Assembly: GCA_022605955.1 (NCBI GenBank)
Contig: JAKCOZ010000009.1
Span: forward strand, 4,216,001-4,280,000
Length of the DNA: 64,000 bases
Source: Rallus limicola
Lineage: Eukaryota > Chordata > Aves > Gruiformes > Rallidae
Direction of reading: 5' to 3'
Translations under genes and position numbers: made by a program
Notes under the pieces: generated by a model
The model's input: only the letters and a program-made list of their open reading frames with translations
Database searches by the model: none
Told to the model about the DNA's origin: nothing
Shown: one piece after another, positions 1 through 15,476 of the stretch
How positions within the stretch are numbered: position 1 is the first letter of the stretch
How the letters are laid out: each line of letters begins with the position of its first letter

Positions 1-2869
<2,869 letters not shown>

Positions 2870-5669
2870 TCAGGGCAGAGGGAGGCGGCTTTACCTACAG
2901 CCCCGTGGCGATTCTCCCTCCAGGCTGACTGCACCAGGCTCCTTGGAGGTGCAGGAGCATGCCATCCAACAAAATCAGGGTGCTGAGGGCGTGAGGACCA
3001 CTCTGAGCATGCCTACCCCAGCAGCATCCCCCTCCCCAGCCCACCCAGCCAGGACAGCAGCAGCAGTGCCCAGCCAAGCACAGCACAGGTTAAGAGGGAA
3101 AGATTTAGAAGGTGCCTTCGGGCCAGGGAAGCCAGCACCTAAAGATGAGGCAGCCGGTGCTCATCCTTCCATGTGCAGTGAGAAAACAGGGAGGTGCAGA
3201 CAAGCCCCACACCTTCAGATGGGTGCTTTGATGACAGCATCATCACTGATACCTTGCAGTCACCCTCCCAGCCCAAGATGCGCTACCCCAAGCCCAAGAA
3301 GCTGAGAGGAACCTTAAGAGCCGGGCAGAACCTGACAGCTAAGCAGGTTGCAAACCCTGCTCAATGTCTCCAGACATTTATTCACCAAGGCTTTTAATAA
3401 AGCAGTGCCCCTCAGCACCTCACAGCCACTCCCCAAGCCCCATTTGTCCTCCGGTGTCAGGCGTGGTGCACACGATGCCGGGCTGGAGGGTGATGCGGCA
3501 GAACGTGACTGTCTGGGGGAGGTGGTATCAATCTTGTTGCAATGAAAGACTCTTTCTCTTTTCTCTCTCTTTCCCCACCCCCCCCTTCTCCCCATGCTAA
3601 TTAAGCCCTCATCTTTGTCTGAGTCATTGGCACCACGTCTCCTCCGGTCAGCCAGTGCAGGAGCCAAGACAAGGCTCTGCAAGGAGAGAAGCACATCTCG
3701 GAGGAGAGGGGAGAGAAAGCCACCGCACTGGAGTCTTCCTCCAGTGCCTGAGGCAACAGTGGGAACCTCAGCCGGGCATCCCCACCACCCTGAAACCCAG
3801 CCCAAGTTAGGAAGGGTGATGCCAACGCATCCTGCCGCAAGCAGGAACCGCAGCATGGGGAGGGAGATGCTGCGGGCAGAGACTCCGGTGGCGAGGAGCG
3901 CCTGGCCTGCAGCAGCAATAAGGAAAGACTCTGCCACCTTCCTCCTCCAGCACCAGGGAAACCAGACAGTACGTGTCTTCTCAAGGTCCTGCACCTATGG
4001 AGAGCCACAGCCCACCACCAGGCCCTTTCTTCAGGGCATGGGGAGGTGGGAATGATGCATGGGAATCCCATAGACCCAACACCGGTCACTGCTCTCCAGA
4101 GCCACCCAGGCCCCCACGCTCTGCTCTAGCAGTGCCATTTGCCATGACATTAGTCTTCAAGGGATTGTACACCCCTCAGCACAAGCTGGGCTTCAGGTCC
4201 TTGCCAAGATGCCACCAGGCCAAGGTCCCTGGCACGAGGAACACAAAATGGATGAGCTCCTACGAGTGAACAAGACATCTTTCCCCAGGGCTGGGCCATC
4301 ACTACCCTCTGGCCTTCTCTCCAGCAACGCTCAGCAGGAGATGGAGGGGGTGATGGGGATGGGATGATGGAGCAGGGGACAACTTCCCCAGGGTTATGAG
4401 TCTGTGACACCAGCAGTGGTGCCCAGACCACCTCTTCCCACTTCATTTTCTGGGCATGGCAAAGGTAGTGGCACCAAGGACCTGCAGCCAGGAATGCTGA
4501 GACTGTTTGGTTTGTTTAGGAAACACGAGGGGCATGGCATTTCACAGGCTCTGCATCTTCCACTACTTCTCTAGCTCACAGTGGTGAACATGACCACAAA
4601 GCACCCAGCGCAGCAGGACACCAGTACACAGAATACATGTGCATGCACACGCACAAGTGGGTGTATTCCCATCCCTCCACTTCCAAAGCTGAAGCACATC
4701 TGCCCAGGGAACCAAAGGAACACTTGGCCATGCGTCCTGTCATCCCCAAAACTCTGGTACACACCCTGCTCCTCAGCGGGTTTGCCTGGAGAGAAGACCT
4801 GGACTATCAGAGAGTCTCATGGAGTTGCCAAATCCAAACCACCTCACGTCATGCACTCTCCCCCAGATTTTGTCAACTCAACTGTGAAAAGTCACTATTC
4901 CCACTGGAAGGCTCCTCAAGCAGACACTCTAATGGCTACTCTAACTTCCAGCCTAAATTTGTGGACATTTTATACACCACACCATTCTTCAACCAGCACT
5001 GGCCTTTGACTGAAACTGATCTTCTGCTTCCTAACCTGATGTATTTATACAGAGGAATCAGAGTGATCCCCAGCCCCTGCTTTGCCAGCCAAAGCAAGGT
5101 ACCTCCAGTTCTCTCTTACACAACTGGCCCTCCCTTCCCTGCTCCAGTCCAGGCTCAGTTATCTTTCTCTGGACTCAGGAAACCCAAGTGAATCATTCTG
5201 ATGGGTCCCACTCTATCCCTACACAATGCTACCAAGACTGTGCCACCCTGCCTGCAAACCTCCTTGCTCTTCCAGGGTACTGCTGGCCCACGGTCACCCT
5301 GCGCTCCCCTGCTCATCCTATTCTCCACACTGCTACTTTGCAATCAGCAAGACTTGTGTTCCTAGGAGATATCTTTGATGTTCCTCAACAAGCACGTGGC
5401 TTTCCATTTCTCACTGCATCCCACATCTCTTCCTCCAGCCCTCAAACTCCTCCAGTCCAGGGCAGCAGCCTCCATCTCCCCCAGATCCAGAAAGCCAGCC
5501 TAAGCTGGAAGCAGGAGCACTGCCGGTCACTACCATCCACTACGTCCCCTCAACACCACCCAGCACTATCCCAACGCTGCTCGCTTCCCTGCCAGCCTCG
5601 TTGAGCTCCTCTTCTCCTTCCCCTCTTCTCTACTTCATTAACACTTTCCCATAGCAAAAGCTTTACTAC

Positions 5670-5990
5670 AAAGAGCAGCTCCACACGCTTCCAGGTCTCC
5701 GATGCCAGGTTAGCCTGGAGTGACCTACCTTTGGCAAACCCATGATTCATTTTCCTCTTTTGCCTTCCAAATCTGTTCTGAAGTGGTATGTGATTGAGGT
5801 CAGGCTTGCAGTCCTATTCCTGCCTGCCTTACTTTTTTTTTTCCCCCCCCTCCTCCCCCCGCTTTTAAATATAGGCATTGCATTCGCTATGCTCCAGTCA
5901 GATGGTGCCTCCCCCAACTCGATGGAGTTGTTAAAAATACTTGTTACCAGACCTGCCATTTCATGTGCCAGCTCCCTCCAAACACAGGGA
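5670..5990 (-). mobile_element. CR1-type LINE, reverse transcriptase fragment
   Basis: Minus-strand translation gives NSIELGEAPSDWSIANAMPI and, further on in another frame, NHGFAKGRSLQANLAS. These resemble the CR1 reverse transcriptase motifs around DW..A.V.PIFK and QHGF.KG.S. The copy is frameshifted and inactive. Confidence 0.65.
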
Positions 5991-6118
5991 GGGGGGGAAG
6001 CCATCCCAATCGGGCGCGATGGTATCGGTGCTTGGCTTCCCTATCGGCTCACGCCCATGTCCTCATTGCCACTATCCATCCCTTTCTGTTGCTTCTGTCT
6101 TGGTGTTGAGCAAACAAT

Positions 6119-7063
6119 GGGGTGAAAGTCCTGTTTAATATCTTCATTGACGACCTTGATGAGGGAACAGCATCCACCCTCAGCAAGTACGCTGATACAA
6201 AGCTGGGAGGAGTGGCTGACACGCAGGACACTGTGCTGCCACCCAGAGAGACCTGGCCAGGCTGGAGAGCTGGGCTGGGAAAAATCTAATGAAGTTCAAC
6301 AAGAGCAAGTGTAAAGTCTGGCACCTGGGGAGGAACAACCAACTGTATCAGTACAGGCTGGGGGTGACCTGCTGGAAAAGAGCTCTGTGGAGAAGGACCT
6401 GGGGGTCCTGGTTGATGACAGGTTGGCCATGAGCCAGCAGTGTGTCCTGGGGCTGAGAGAGACAATGGGATCCTGGGGGGCATCAGGAAGAGTGTGTCCA
6501 GCAGGTCACAGGAGGGGATCCTCCCCCTCTACTCTGCCCTGGTCAGGCCCCACCTGGAGTGTTGTGTCCAGTTCTGGGCTCCCTGGTATAAATAAGACAG
6601 GGATCTCCTGGAGAGAGTCCAGAGAAGGGCAACCAAGATGATTAGGGGCCTGGAACATCTCCCCTGTGAGGAAAGGCTGAGTGAGCTGGGGCTGTTCAGC
6701 CTGGAGAAAAGAAGACTTAGGGGGGACCTAATTAGTGTCTATAAATATCTTAGACTTGGGATGCAGGGGGAACTGGCCAGCCCATTTTCAGTGTCTGTGG
6801 GGACAGGACTAGGGGCAATGGCTGTAAGCTGGAGCATAGGAAGTTCCACACCAACATGGGGATGAACTTTTTCCCAGTGAGGGTGAGGGAGCAGTGGAAT
6901 AGGCTGCCCAGGGAGGTGGTGGAGTCTCCTTCTCTGGAGATATTCAAGTCTCATCTGGATGCCTGTCTATGCAATATGAGATAGGGAGCTGCTTTGGCAG
7001 GGGGGTTGGACCCGATGATCTCTTGAGGTCCCTTCCAACCCCTAAGATTCTGTGATTCTGTGA
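6119..7063 (+). mobile_element. CR1 LINE 3' end
   Basis: Starts in the last part of the reverse transcriptase (reading like [13 protein letters not shown]), continues through the 3' region that reads [20 protein letters not shown] and ends with the CR1 terminal repeat ATTCTGTGATTCTGTG. It is 5'-truncated, as most genomic CR1 copies are. Confidence 0.9.
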
Positions 7064-7560
7064 AAGATCTGTTTGTGCCCAGACATCCCCAGCCATCGCT
7101 TCCCCGTGGCCTTGCTTTGATCTATGGAGATGGGGAACCGCTCGCTGCTCCTTTGAGCATCCTTCACAAGGTCTGTGTTGGTGGGACTTCCAGCAGCTCC
7201 CGTAGCACTTCCCATCTTCTTCAGTGCCAGGATGTAATTGTCTTGACTGAGCAGCCCCTTTTCTCACCCCTTTGGGGCATCGGTTGTTCTTAATATCCCT
7301 CCAGAGGTTCATCGCCTTGGTCCACTGTGCCTGCTTGCTGGTTTTTTTTCCCCTTTTGCTGAAAGTACCAGGAGGTCACCATGTGTAGAGACAGGGAGAG
7401 TTTAATCCTCAAACCATAAAAACACTGTACCTCCTTTAAGGAAGAAACTCCTGGTTCCTGTCCTGTGCAGCAAACCAGGTCCCATCGCTCACCCAAGCCT
7501 TTCAGGAAACAGAGGAGCTGCCTGATGGCTGAGCTGAGCTGCTTCCTTCCTCTCTTTTCC

Positions 7561-7771
7561 AAAGAGAGTGGTGAGGGGCTGGAACGGGCTGCCCAGAGAG
7601 GGGGTGGGTGCCCCATCCCTGGGGGTGTTAAAGGCCAGGTTGGATGGGGCCCTGAGGCTACCCTTGTGTAGCTCCAGGCCTGGAGGTTGGTGTCCCTGCC
7701 TGTGGCAGGGGGTTGGAGCTCTGTGATCCTTGGGGTCCCTTCCAACCCAGACCAGTCTGGGATTCTATGAT
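7561..7771 (+). mobile_element. CR1 LINE 3' end, short
   Basis: A 5'-truncated copy starting GTGGTGAGGGGCTGGAACGG and ending CCAGTCTGGGATTCTATGATT, a different CR1 subtype from the preceding one. Confidence 0.88.
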
Positions 7772-8662
7772 TCCCTTCCAGACCACCACTTTTTCAATAC
7801 CCACCCCACACCAGCCTAAACCACAACCACCAACCTGAGCCCTCCCATACCATCCAGATGAAGAAATGTGTTTCTTTGGGGCACACCCAAGACACCAACA
7901 CAACCAAAGTGAGCTTGATGGTGAAGCCTAAGGTGCCACAGCTTCCCCACGGGAAGGAACCGCACCTGAGGGCGGTTCTCTCGCCAAGGCATTGATGGAG
8001 ACCCCCAGCCATTCCCTGGCAGGAGCTGAACCACTGGCCTCACACCACCACCACTGAGACAACCCTCCCCACTGCCAGCGAAGCCACCGAGCCTATAAAT
8101 GACACCATGGAGGCGTGGGAGCAGGGACCCCGTGGGGTAACAGAGCCGGCACGGCGGGTCCCCACCCAGTGAAGGAGCCCCCCCGCCTGCTCCTGCTTCT
8201 CAACCCCCAGCACGGAGTTATTGTTTCAGCAGCTCTTGGGTTGTATTTTTTTTTTTCTTCTTTTTTTTTTTTTTCCTTCTTTCCCCCATTCCAAAGGGCG
8301 GGAAAAGGCACAGGGAGCTGCAAAAGCAGGTCTCACTCAGGGGGCCAGAAATCTAAAGAAATCTAAATATATACTCGAGTGGAATGCAAAGCACAAGCTC
8401 GCAGCCCACACGTACCCTCCCTCGGGCTGCGCTCACATGGGAAACTTTAGGATTTCTTTTGCTATAGGGGAAAGGGGGGGGGGGGAATAAAACCTTAAAA
8501 AAAAACCCCACAAATTCAGTCTCTCCTACCTAAAAATAAACAGAGAGCATGTTCTGCCTGTGCAGGGTGCCTTTAATGGCCAGTCGCTGCCCACCAGCTT
8601 GGGGAAGGGGGTCAGGGACTGAGGCTGTGGGTGCTCAACTCATTTGGGGAGCAGTAAGACAT

Positions 8663-8938
8663 TACAGATTCACAGAGCTGTAGGGTTGGAAGGGAGCACC
8701 AGAGATCATCCAGTCCAACCCCCTGCCAAAGCAGGGTCCCTAGGACAGGTCACACAGGGAGGCATCCAGACAGGTCTGGAATATCTCCAGAGAAGGAGAC
8801 TCCACACCCCCCTGGGCAGCCTGTCCCAGGGCTCCCTCACCCTCACCGAGAAGAAGTTCTTCCACTGATTGGTGAGGAACTTCCTGTGCTCCAACTTGAG
8901 GCCATCGCCCCTTGTCCTGTCCCCACAGCCCATTGAAA
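8663..8938 (-). mobile_element. CR1 LINE 3' end
   Basis: Begins on the plus strand with AGATTCACAGAGCTGTAGGG and runs through CCTGGGCAGCCTGTCCCAGG to a 5' truncation near GACACTG-type sequence. Confidence 0.88.
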
Positions 8939-10560
8939 ATGGGGAGCTGCTGGATTTCAGTCAGACAGCGATCCGCCCTTGCTGGTGCTCCAGTGCCTAG
9001 GAACAGGGCTTGGCTCCCAGTTTACAGGGCCTCCAGCAGGATGGATGGCCACATCCTGCCCTCTTTGTGGTCCTCTGCTAGGGATCTCCCACCCCATGGA
9101 GTGCTCCGACAGGGGCACACAGCTCTGCCTGCATTGCAGGCAGGGATGGTATGACCAAACCATCCCAACTGCTGCAGCCAGGCAGGAGAGGTCTGCCTGT
9201 TCCTCTCACTGCAATCCTAGCCAAGGGGGTGGGAATGATGGGGAAAGCTAGAATCTCAGGAGGCTTTGCCCTGGACACCACGCCTGCCCTTCCCCAGGCT
9301 TGCTGCAGAGCAGACCTGCTGGGACAGCGGGTGTGAAAACACCGCAGGCCCCATGATTTGTATGCCAAACCCTCAACTTTGGGGGTGACGCACACCATGG
9401 CCCCACCACAGCTGATGCCATCCCTCCAGCATCACTTCTGCTGCCCCCAACCCTGCAAACCACGGCCACATCCAGCTGCAAATCAGAGGCAGGAGAGCAG
9501 GATCTCTGTACTCCAGCAAGAAAAAGGGGAGGGGGGAAATGAAAAATACAAAACACCACCGCCATATCAGCAGGTTCATTGGCCTAACCAGTTCCCTCAA
9601 GCCCTTGACACCCGCTGCTGCTCTCCCCAGCCCATAACAGATCTCTTTCTTCCCTGTAATAGCAGTAATTTGATCTGCTGCAAGCAGGGCCATGCCTCAC
9701 TCCCCACCAGCCCTGCCTGGTATCTGTCAGTGACCCCGGCGCTGGACAAGATCTGAATGGAAACGCTTTGCTTTTCTAAATCAGGTTAATGAGGAAATTG
9801 GTACATTTCCTTTGCAGGGACACATCCTGCCACAGCCACGTGCTGGGGGGTCCGGGCAGGGTGAGCACCTCCTGCCCAAGTCCCTGCCTGCAGCACTGCC
9901 TGGCCCCTGGAGTGCTTTGGTGGGGGGAGAAGAGGGCCGGGCCCTGGGGTAAGCAGTAGGGGCACGGGTCCTGACTGAGGGGTGGGCACGCTGGTGGCTG
10001 TGTGGGGAAGGGGCAGGAGTGGGGAGACAGGAAAAAGCTCTATCTATGTTTCATTTTGCTGTTCTCTAAGCTGAATGCAGAAACTGCATTGCCAGAGGCG
10101 CTGCTAAAAATCAAGTGGTTCCAAACTCGCTGAAATAGGGACGGAGACCGACCTTGCAGAAACCGCACCCAAATGCCCCAGCACCAGCTCACAGACCCCA
10201 GCCCCAAGTATGTCCCCTCCTCCTCTCCCCCCAGCCATAGCTCACTGCTACCCCTGTGCTCCTGAGCCCCCTCCTCTGTTCCCAAACGCTGACCTTCGCC
10301 CTGTCCCAGGATGAACTTTTCCCAATGGAGCACCTGCCAAGCTCCGCAGCCTTTGTTAGGCCTCAGCTAAGGCAGCATCAGTGTTCCCAGTGCAGATCCT
10401 CAGCATTGGGCTGAGACACGTGCCAGCACTGCTGGTTCACCAGCTGGACCCAGAGCCCACACGCTGCAGCGGGGCCTGGGGTCTGTCGGGTGCACGGGGT
10501 CAGCTTTGGAGGTGTTTTTCAGCAGGACTTGGTGATTGCCAGGTTGGATCCCTGCTTGGT

Positions 10561-11412
10561 TTCACAGAATCCCAGACTAGTCTGGGTTGGAATGGACACC
10601 AAGGATCACAAAGTACCAACCCCCAACCTCCAGGCCTGGAGCTACACAAGGTTGCCTAGGGCCCCATCCAACCTGGCCTTGAACACCCCCAGGGATGGAG
10701 TACCCACACCCACCACCTCTCTGGGCAGCCCGTTACAGCCCCTCACCACTCTCTATGTAAGGAGCTTCCCCCTAATATCTCATCTCACCCTTCCCTCCTT
10801 CAGCTTCACTCCATCCCCCTTGTCCTGCCAGTCTCTGCCCTTTGAACAAGCTGATTCCCCTCCTGTTCCTCTGCTCCCTTCAGGGACTGGAAGGCTGCAA
10901 TGAGGTCCCCCCACAGCCTTCTCTTCTCCAGGCTGAACAAACCCAGCTCCCTCAGCCTCTCTCTGTAGGGGAGCTGCTCCAGCCCTCTGAGCATCTTTGT
11001 GGCCTCCTCTGAACCCTCTCCCACAGTTCCACATCTTTCTTGTATTGGGGGCCCCCAGATCTGGACACAGGACTCCAGATGGGAGCTCCCAAGGGCAAAG
11101 CAGAGAGGGACAATCCCCTCTCTGTCCCTGCTGCCACCCCTCTTCTGATGGAGCCCAGGATCCCATCACCCTTCCGAGCTGCAGGAGCCACTGCTGGCTC
11201 ATGTTAAGTTTCTCATCCACTGTGACACCCAGGTCCTTCTCAGCAGGGATGCTCTCCAGGAGCTCTTCTCCCAGTCTGTATCTATGGCTGGGATTCCTCC
11301 AGCCCAAGTGCAACACCTTACACTTCACAGTGTTGAACCCCATTAGGTTCACCCAGGCCCACCTTTCCAGCCAGTCAAGATCCCTCTGGATGGCTTCCTT
11401 TCCTTCTATTGC
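10561..11412 (-). mobile_element. CR1 LINE 3' region, about 850 bp
   Basis: The 3' end lies at TTCACAGAATCCCAGACTAG. The minus-strand reading contains the remnants FNTVKCKVLHLGW, EKDLGVTVDEKLNMSQQW and [20 protein letters not shown] of the CR1 3' region. Frames are broken. Confidence 0.9.
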
Positions 11413-13087
11413 TTCAAATCATTCTGCAGCCCCAGAGGGGCAGCTCAGGGCCCTTGATATGTCTCCTGGATGCAGGAATGACCCCAGCTCCAGCTGCAAT
11501 GCTCTGGGGCAAGACCCACATGCAACCTTGCTTGAGAACCCCAAACTCACCCAAATCCCCCCTTTCCCCCACAGTCCACCTACATACACACACACAGCAG
11601 CACGTGCATCAATGCAGATATGCAAAACCAGCTTTACAAAACCTCACCAGCACAACTTCCACCACCAAACCTGCTCATGGAATTACAGACCCTGGGCTTA
11701 ATGAAGATGAGAAGCAGGAGCCAGGCAGCACCGAGACCACCCCCCCAGGACCACCTTCCCTCCTTAAGGCCAGCCTTTTTGGGCAAAGCTGGAGCATCAG
11801 TGCCTTCAGCATCCACTGGGCTCCCCGACTCCTGCTGGCAGACGGTCTAGGAGCGAGACTAGGTCTAGGGAAGAGGGTGTGGGCAGGGAGCTTCTGACAG
11901 AACATGCCGGCAAAGCTGGGGATCCAGCAGACACCGTTTGTTTCTTGCTGTGTCATTTCAGCGCGCACACACAGAGGGAAAAGGGGGGGGGGGGTGAATA
12001 AAAAAGGGAAAGATGAAAAAAAAAAAAAAAGCAGGAACATTTGGCAAGCTGGTGAGGGTCTGGCTTTGCTGAGCACAGAGAAAGAGCCGTTTCTTCCAAA
12101 GGGAAAAGAGGGCGAAGCAGGCTGGCTGCCGCACGCGTGCCCGTCAGGAACAGGCTCCAGCACCCACGGCTGGCAGCACGAGCTGCTGGCTCGAGCACCA
12201 GCAGGAGCCATTTGGGGGGGGGGAGGAGGGGTGAAGGGAAAGCAGCTCGTTTCCTTAAAAAGTTAGGAAGGTTTGGCTGGGTTTGTGGGTTTTCTTTAAA
12301 CCAAGGAGGAGGCACTTGAAGCCTCCCCTGTGAAGCCCTCGCTAACATGACCGCATTTAAAACACCCTGTACTTAACTCTCCAGAGGAGGAAGAAGCAGG
12401 ACAGGGCTCTGTCCTGCGGTGCCACGAGTGCTGGGGACTTTTTTAGCAGCCCCCATGTGTGTGTCCCTTGTCTACCCCAGCACACAGCACACCCTGCTTC
12501 ACCTGCACAACCGGGAGCAGCCGGGAAGAGCCGCAGAGGCATTAAGATCCGTGCTTGCTGCCGAGGGCGCTGGGTGCTGATTAAATTTTTATGCCTCCCC
12601 GACAGGATATTTTTCGTGCTGCGTTTTAATTTCCAACACACAAGAAGGGACTCCTTTTCCCTTCGTGAGCACTCCAGCTTGAGACCCTGGCATCATCCCA
12701 GGGTAGGGAGGGCTAAAACACCTAAGCAGGTTCCCCCCTTTCACCTCCCCTCTCTCCCTCCTCCTCCTCCTCTCCCCAAAGATCACCTCTAGCCAGTTCT
12801 GCATCTCACCGGGAAGCCACCATCACCCATCACGCTCTGAACTTCACCCCCCTCTCCAAACCTCCAGAAGGAGCAGCAGGGTGGATTTAGCCCCCGGATG
12901 CTGTACTAAGCCCCTCCAGTGCTTTGCCCATCACTGTGGCATCAGGGCAGGGGCTGTTTAGTGGGGGGTCTTTGCACCACAGAGACCCTACTCCAGGTTC
13001 ACAAGAACCCCAGCAGAAGCAAGCTCCTCCCTGGTGAAGCCATTAATTTGGCTGCCCCACGCATAGCCAGGCACTGCCTTCATCTTT

Positions 13088-13119
13088 CCAAAAGCAGGAG
13101 AAGCTTCCCCTGCTTTTGG
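13088..13119. repeat. 32-bp near-perfect palindrome with a diverged tandem copy
   Basis: The segment from CCAAAAGCAGG to CCTGCTTTTGG is its own reverse complement apart from one symmetric mismatch pair, centred on AAGCTT. The right half (GGAGAAGCNTCCCCTGCTT) is repeated about 33 bp downstream, to about 13150. Confidence 0.85.
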
Positions 13120-13487
13120 AGAGGGGAGAAGCCTCCCCTGCTTCGGGAGAAGGATGATGGGGGAGTTTCCAAAAGGGGAGAAGCACAGCCAGACCCACAC
13201 GGTGCTCAGGTCTCACTCACACACCTAGGTGCTTCAGGGAGAGCTGCGGAGTGCTGAGCATCCCAAGAGATGACTGTGACACCCCAGGAATTTACGCCAA
13301 CAAGCGATGAGCAATTCTGTACACACACACACACACAGAAGAATGACTGATTCTCCACCAATTCCTCCTTGGGAGCGGGACAGACGAGCCCTGCACCTGT
13401 GCACTTTGACACAGCTGGTGATTTAACACACTGCCCCTTTTCTGGCACCCAAATCGGGGCTGCCTGCACGGTCCCCGTTTCAAAAGC

Positions 13488-13528
13488 GGATGGATGGATG
13501 GATGGATGGATGGATGGATGGATGGATG
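13488..13528. repeat. (GGAT)n microsatellite
   Basis: About ten GGAT units. The Met-Asp-Gly-Trp and Ile-His-Pro-Ser repeats in overlapping open frames come only from this tract. Confidence 0.97.
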
Positions 13529-15460
13529 CGTCACCGCATTCGAAAGCCAGGGAGGTCTCCAGCTTGGTGCCCGTACATACGGCAAGGCCCATCCCAGCCC
13601 TTTTGCACCCTGTGTTTAGAGGGGATCCCAAACCCGGGCAGGGTGCTGGGGCCCAGGCTGTGTGTGTCTGTGTGTCCCCACGTCCCCTCCCCTCACACGC
13701 TGGTGGCTGCAGCGCCTCGGGCACGCCGGCAGCACGTGGCAGTTGAGTCACGCTCGCCGCAAACCCCCTTCTCGCTCGCCGCAAGCTCTCGCCGCGTCGG
13801 GTGCACACGCAGCTCACTGAGCGCAGCTGCTCGGCTCTGCGTGGGGGCGCAGGGCCCGCACACCCCATCTCTACCCCACAGCCCCTGCTTTTCCCTAGGT
13901 ATTTTGGAAGCTGCCAAGAACTTGGCTCTCTTTCCGCCCCCCCCAGCAAGCACCTCTCCTCCCTGTAAAAGCACCCAGAAAGGCTCCCAGCGCTCAGCAC
14001 TGGCACCAATGCTCTCCCCATACCTCCCACCCCCCATTTTCCCTATAACCCCAATCACTTACACCACAAAGGGATCTGTCAGGGTTTACACAGCAAGCAG
14101 CCATGGCTGGCTGCCTCCTGGTAGGTTCTGCCATGCGTTTTGAATTAGCAGCAGGGCAGCTCTTCCAGCGCTGCTCTTCCAGCACACGTGCATTCCCTAC
14201 GAGGAAAGTATCGCTCCCTGGCACTGCACAGCAACCACAGACCCGCTCAAAATCAGGTGGGCTCTTGGCATGACCCAGCTCAGTGATCACTGCCATGCAG
14301 GGACTCCAGCCCATCTGTGGGCTGCTCCGACTCCCAGGACTTAACTGCGGCTACATGTTATCTTGGACCAGTTCCCAACCTGGTGCTGTGGTTCCCATGC
14401 TGCATGGTTGGTGTGTTACCGGCTCCAGCAGCTCCAGAGAGCCCAGAGCAACACTCAAGACAAGGGATCCAGCCAAAACAGGCAGGGCTGACCCCTCTCC
14501 CTGTAGAGCATCCTCCCCTCCACCAGCCCACCACGCACTTGTCATGGGTTTTTTTCTTTCCTTCTCAGACCCCAGCAGCACTGATGGGGAAGGGGAGAGG
14601 AAATCTCCATTTCAAACTCCTCTCCCATTTGCACTCCAGGACCGGGGCAGCTGCACTGAGCACCCAAATCCACCAGAACCACTGGGCATCCATCCCATGG
14701 CTGGCCAGCCCCTCACCAGCCCTGTCACCCCCTCCTCTTCCGCACCTCAGCATCACCGTGTAAGGACAAAACCACAACCCTGCCCCATGCCATCACACCA
14801 AGCAGAGGCAGAGAAGTAGGACAGCAAGAGCCTCTTTTGCCAGCATTATTTTTCCCTCTGGTCTCTAAAAGAAATCAGGTTTGGTCTCAAGCCAGCCCAG
14901 GGATGGGGCTAAAGTAAAAAGTAAAGCAGAATACTCCTTAGCCCTTGTTTTGGGCTGCAGAGACAGACACAGGACCCACAAAGCCACAACCCTCCTCTAA
15001 AAGAAATCAAAGTCCCTCAGACTCCCAGGGACTGGAACTGGAAAAGTCAAAACACCCCAAAACTAATGTTTTTTCTTCTTTTTTTAAATTTTTTTTTTTA
15101 TCCACCCATGCCATGTTCTGTGCCTGGCATTTCACACAGGCGAGGCTGATGAAAACAAGGGGAAAGGCAAGCGCACCCACCAAACAGCACACGTGGAAAA
15201 GTGCCACGGGGCCAATTAGCTCTCTGTGATGTTATCTACAAATTCCAGGAGCCAGGCTTCTAGATCCAGTAAAATTGCAGGGAAAATGGCTCTGAAATCA
15301 CGATACAGTCACACAGGGGAATACCGCCGTACGCGCTTTCTTTCAGAGGTTGCTACGGCGGTTCTCCTGCTGGCTCCCTCGCCTCTGCCAGGCTGCAGCG
15401 CTCACCTGCAAGGACTCAGCCTCCCCATCCCTTTACTCCGGTGGGAAAACAGAGAGCGAC

Positions 15461-15476
15461 CCCCCCCCCCCCCCCA
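15461..15476. repeat. poly-C run
   Basis: About 16 consecutive C in intron 6. Confidence 0.9.

Noticed and set aside
10780..11352. 190-codon minus-strand frame with MSQQWLLQLG
   Set aside because: It is the 3' region of a CR1 element, not a host gene.
11675..12348. Minus-strand frames rich in Phe, Leu and Pro near 12.0 kb that could suggest membrane proteins
   Set aside because: The Phe runs are translated A/T homopolymers; there are no splice signals or family motifs.
13490..14143. Open frame starting with repeated Met-Asp-Gly-Trp
   Set aside because: Comes from the (GGAT)n microsatellite and then unrelated intron sequence.
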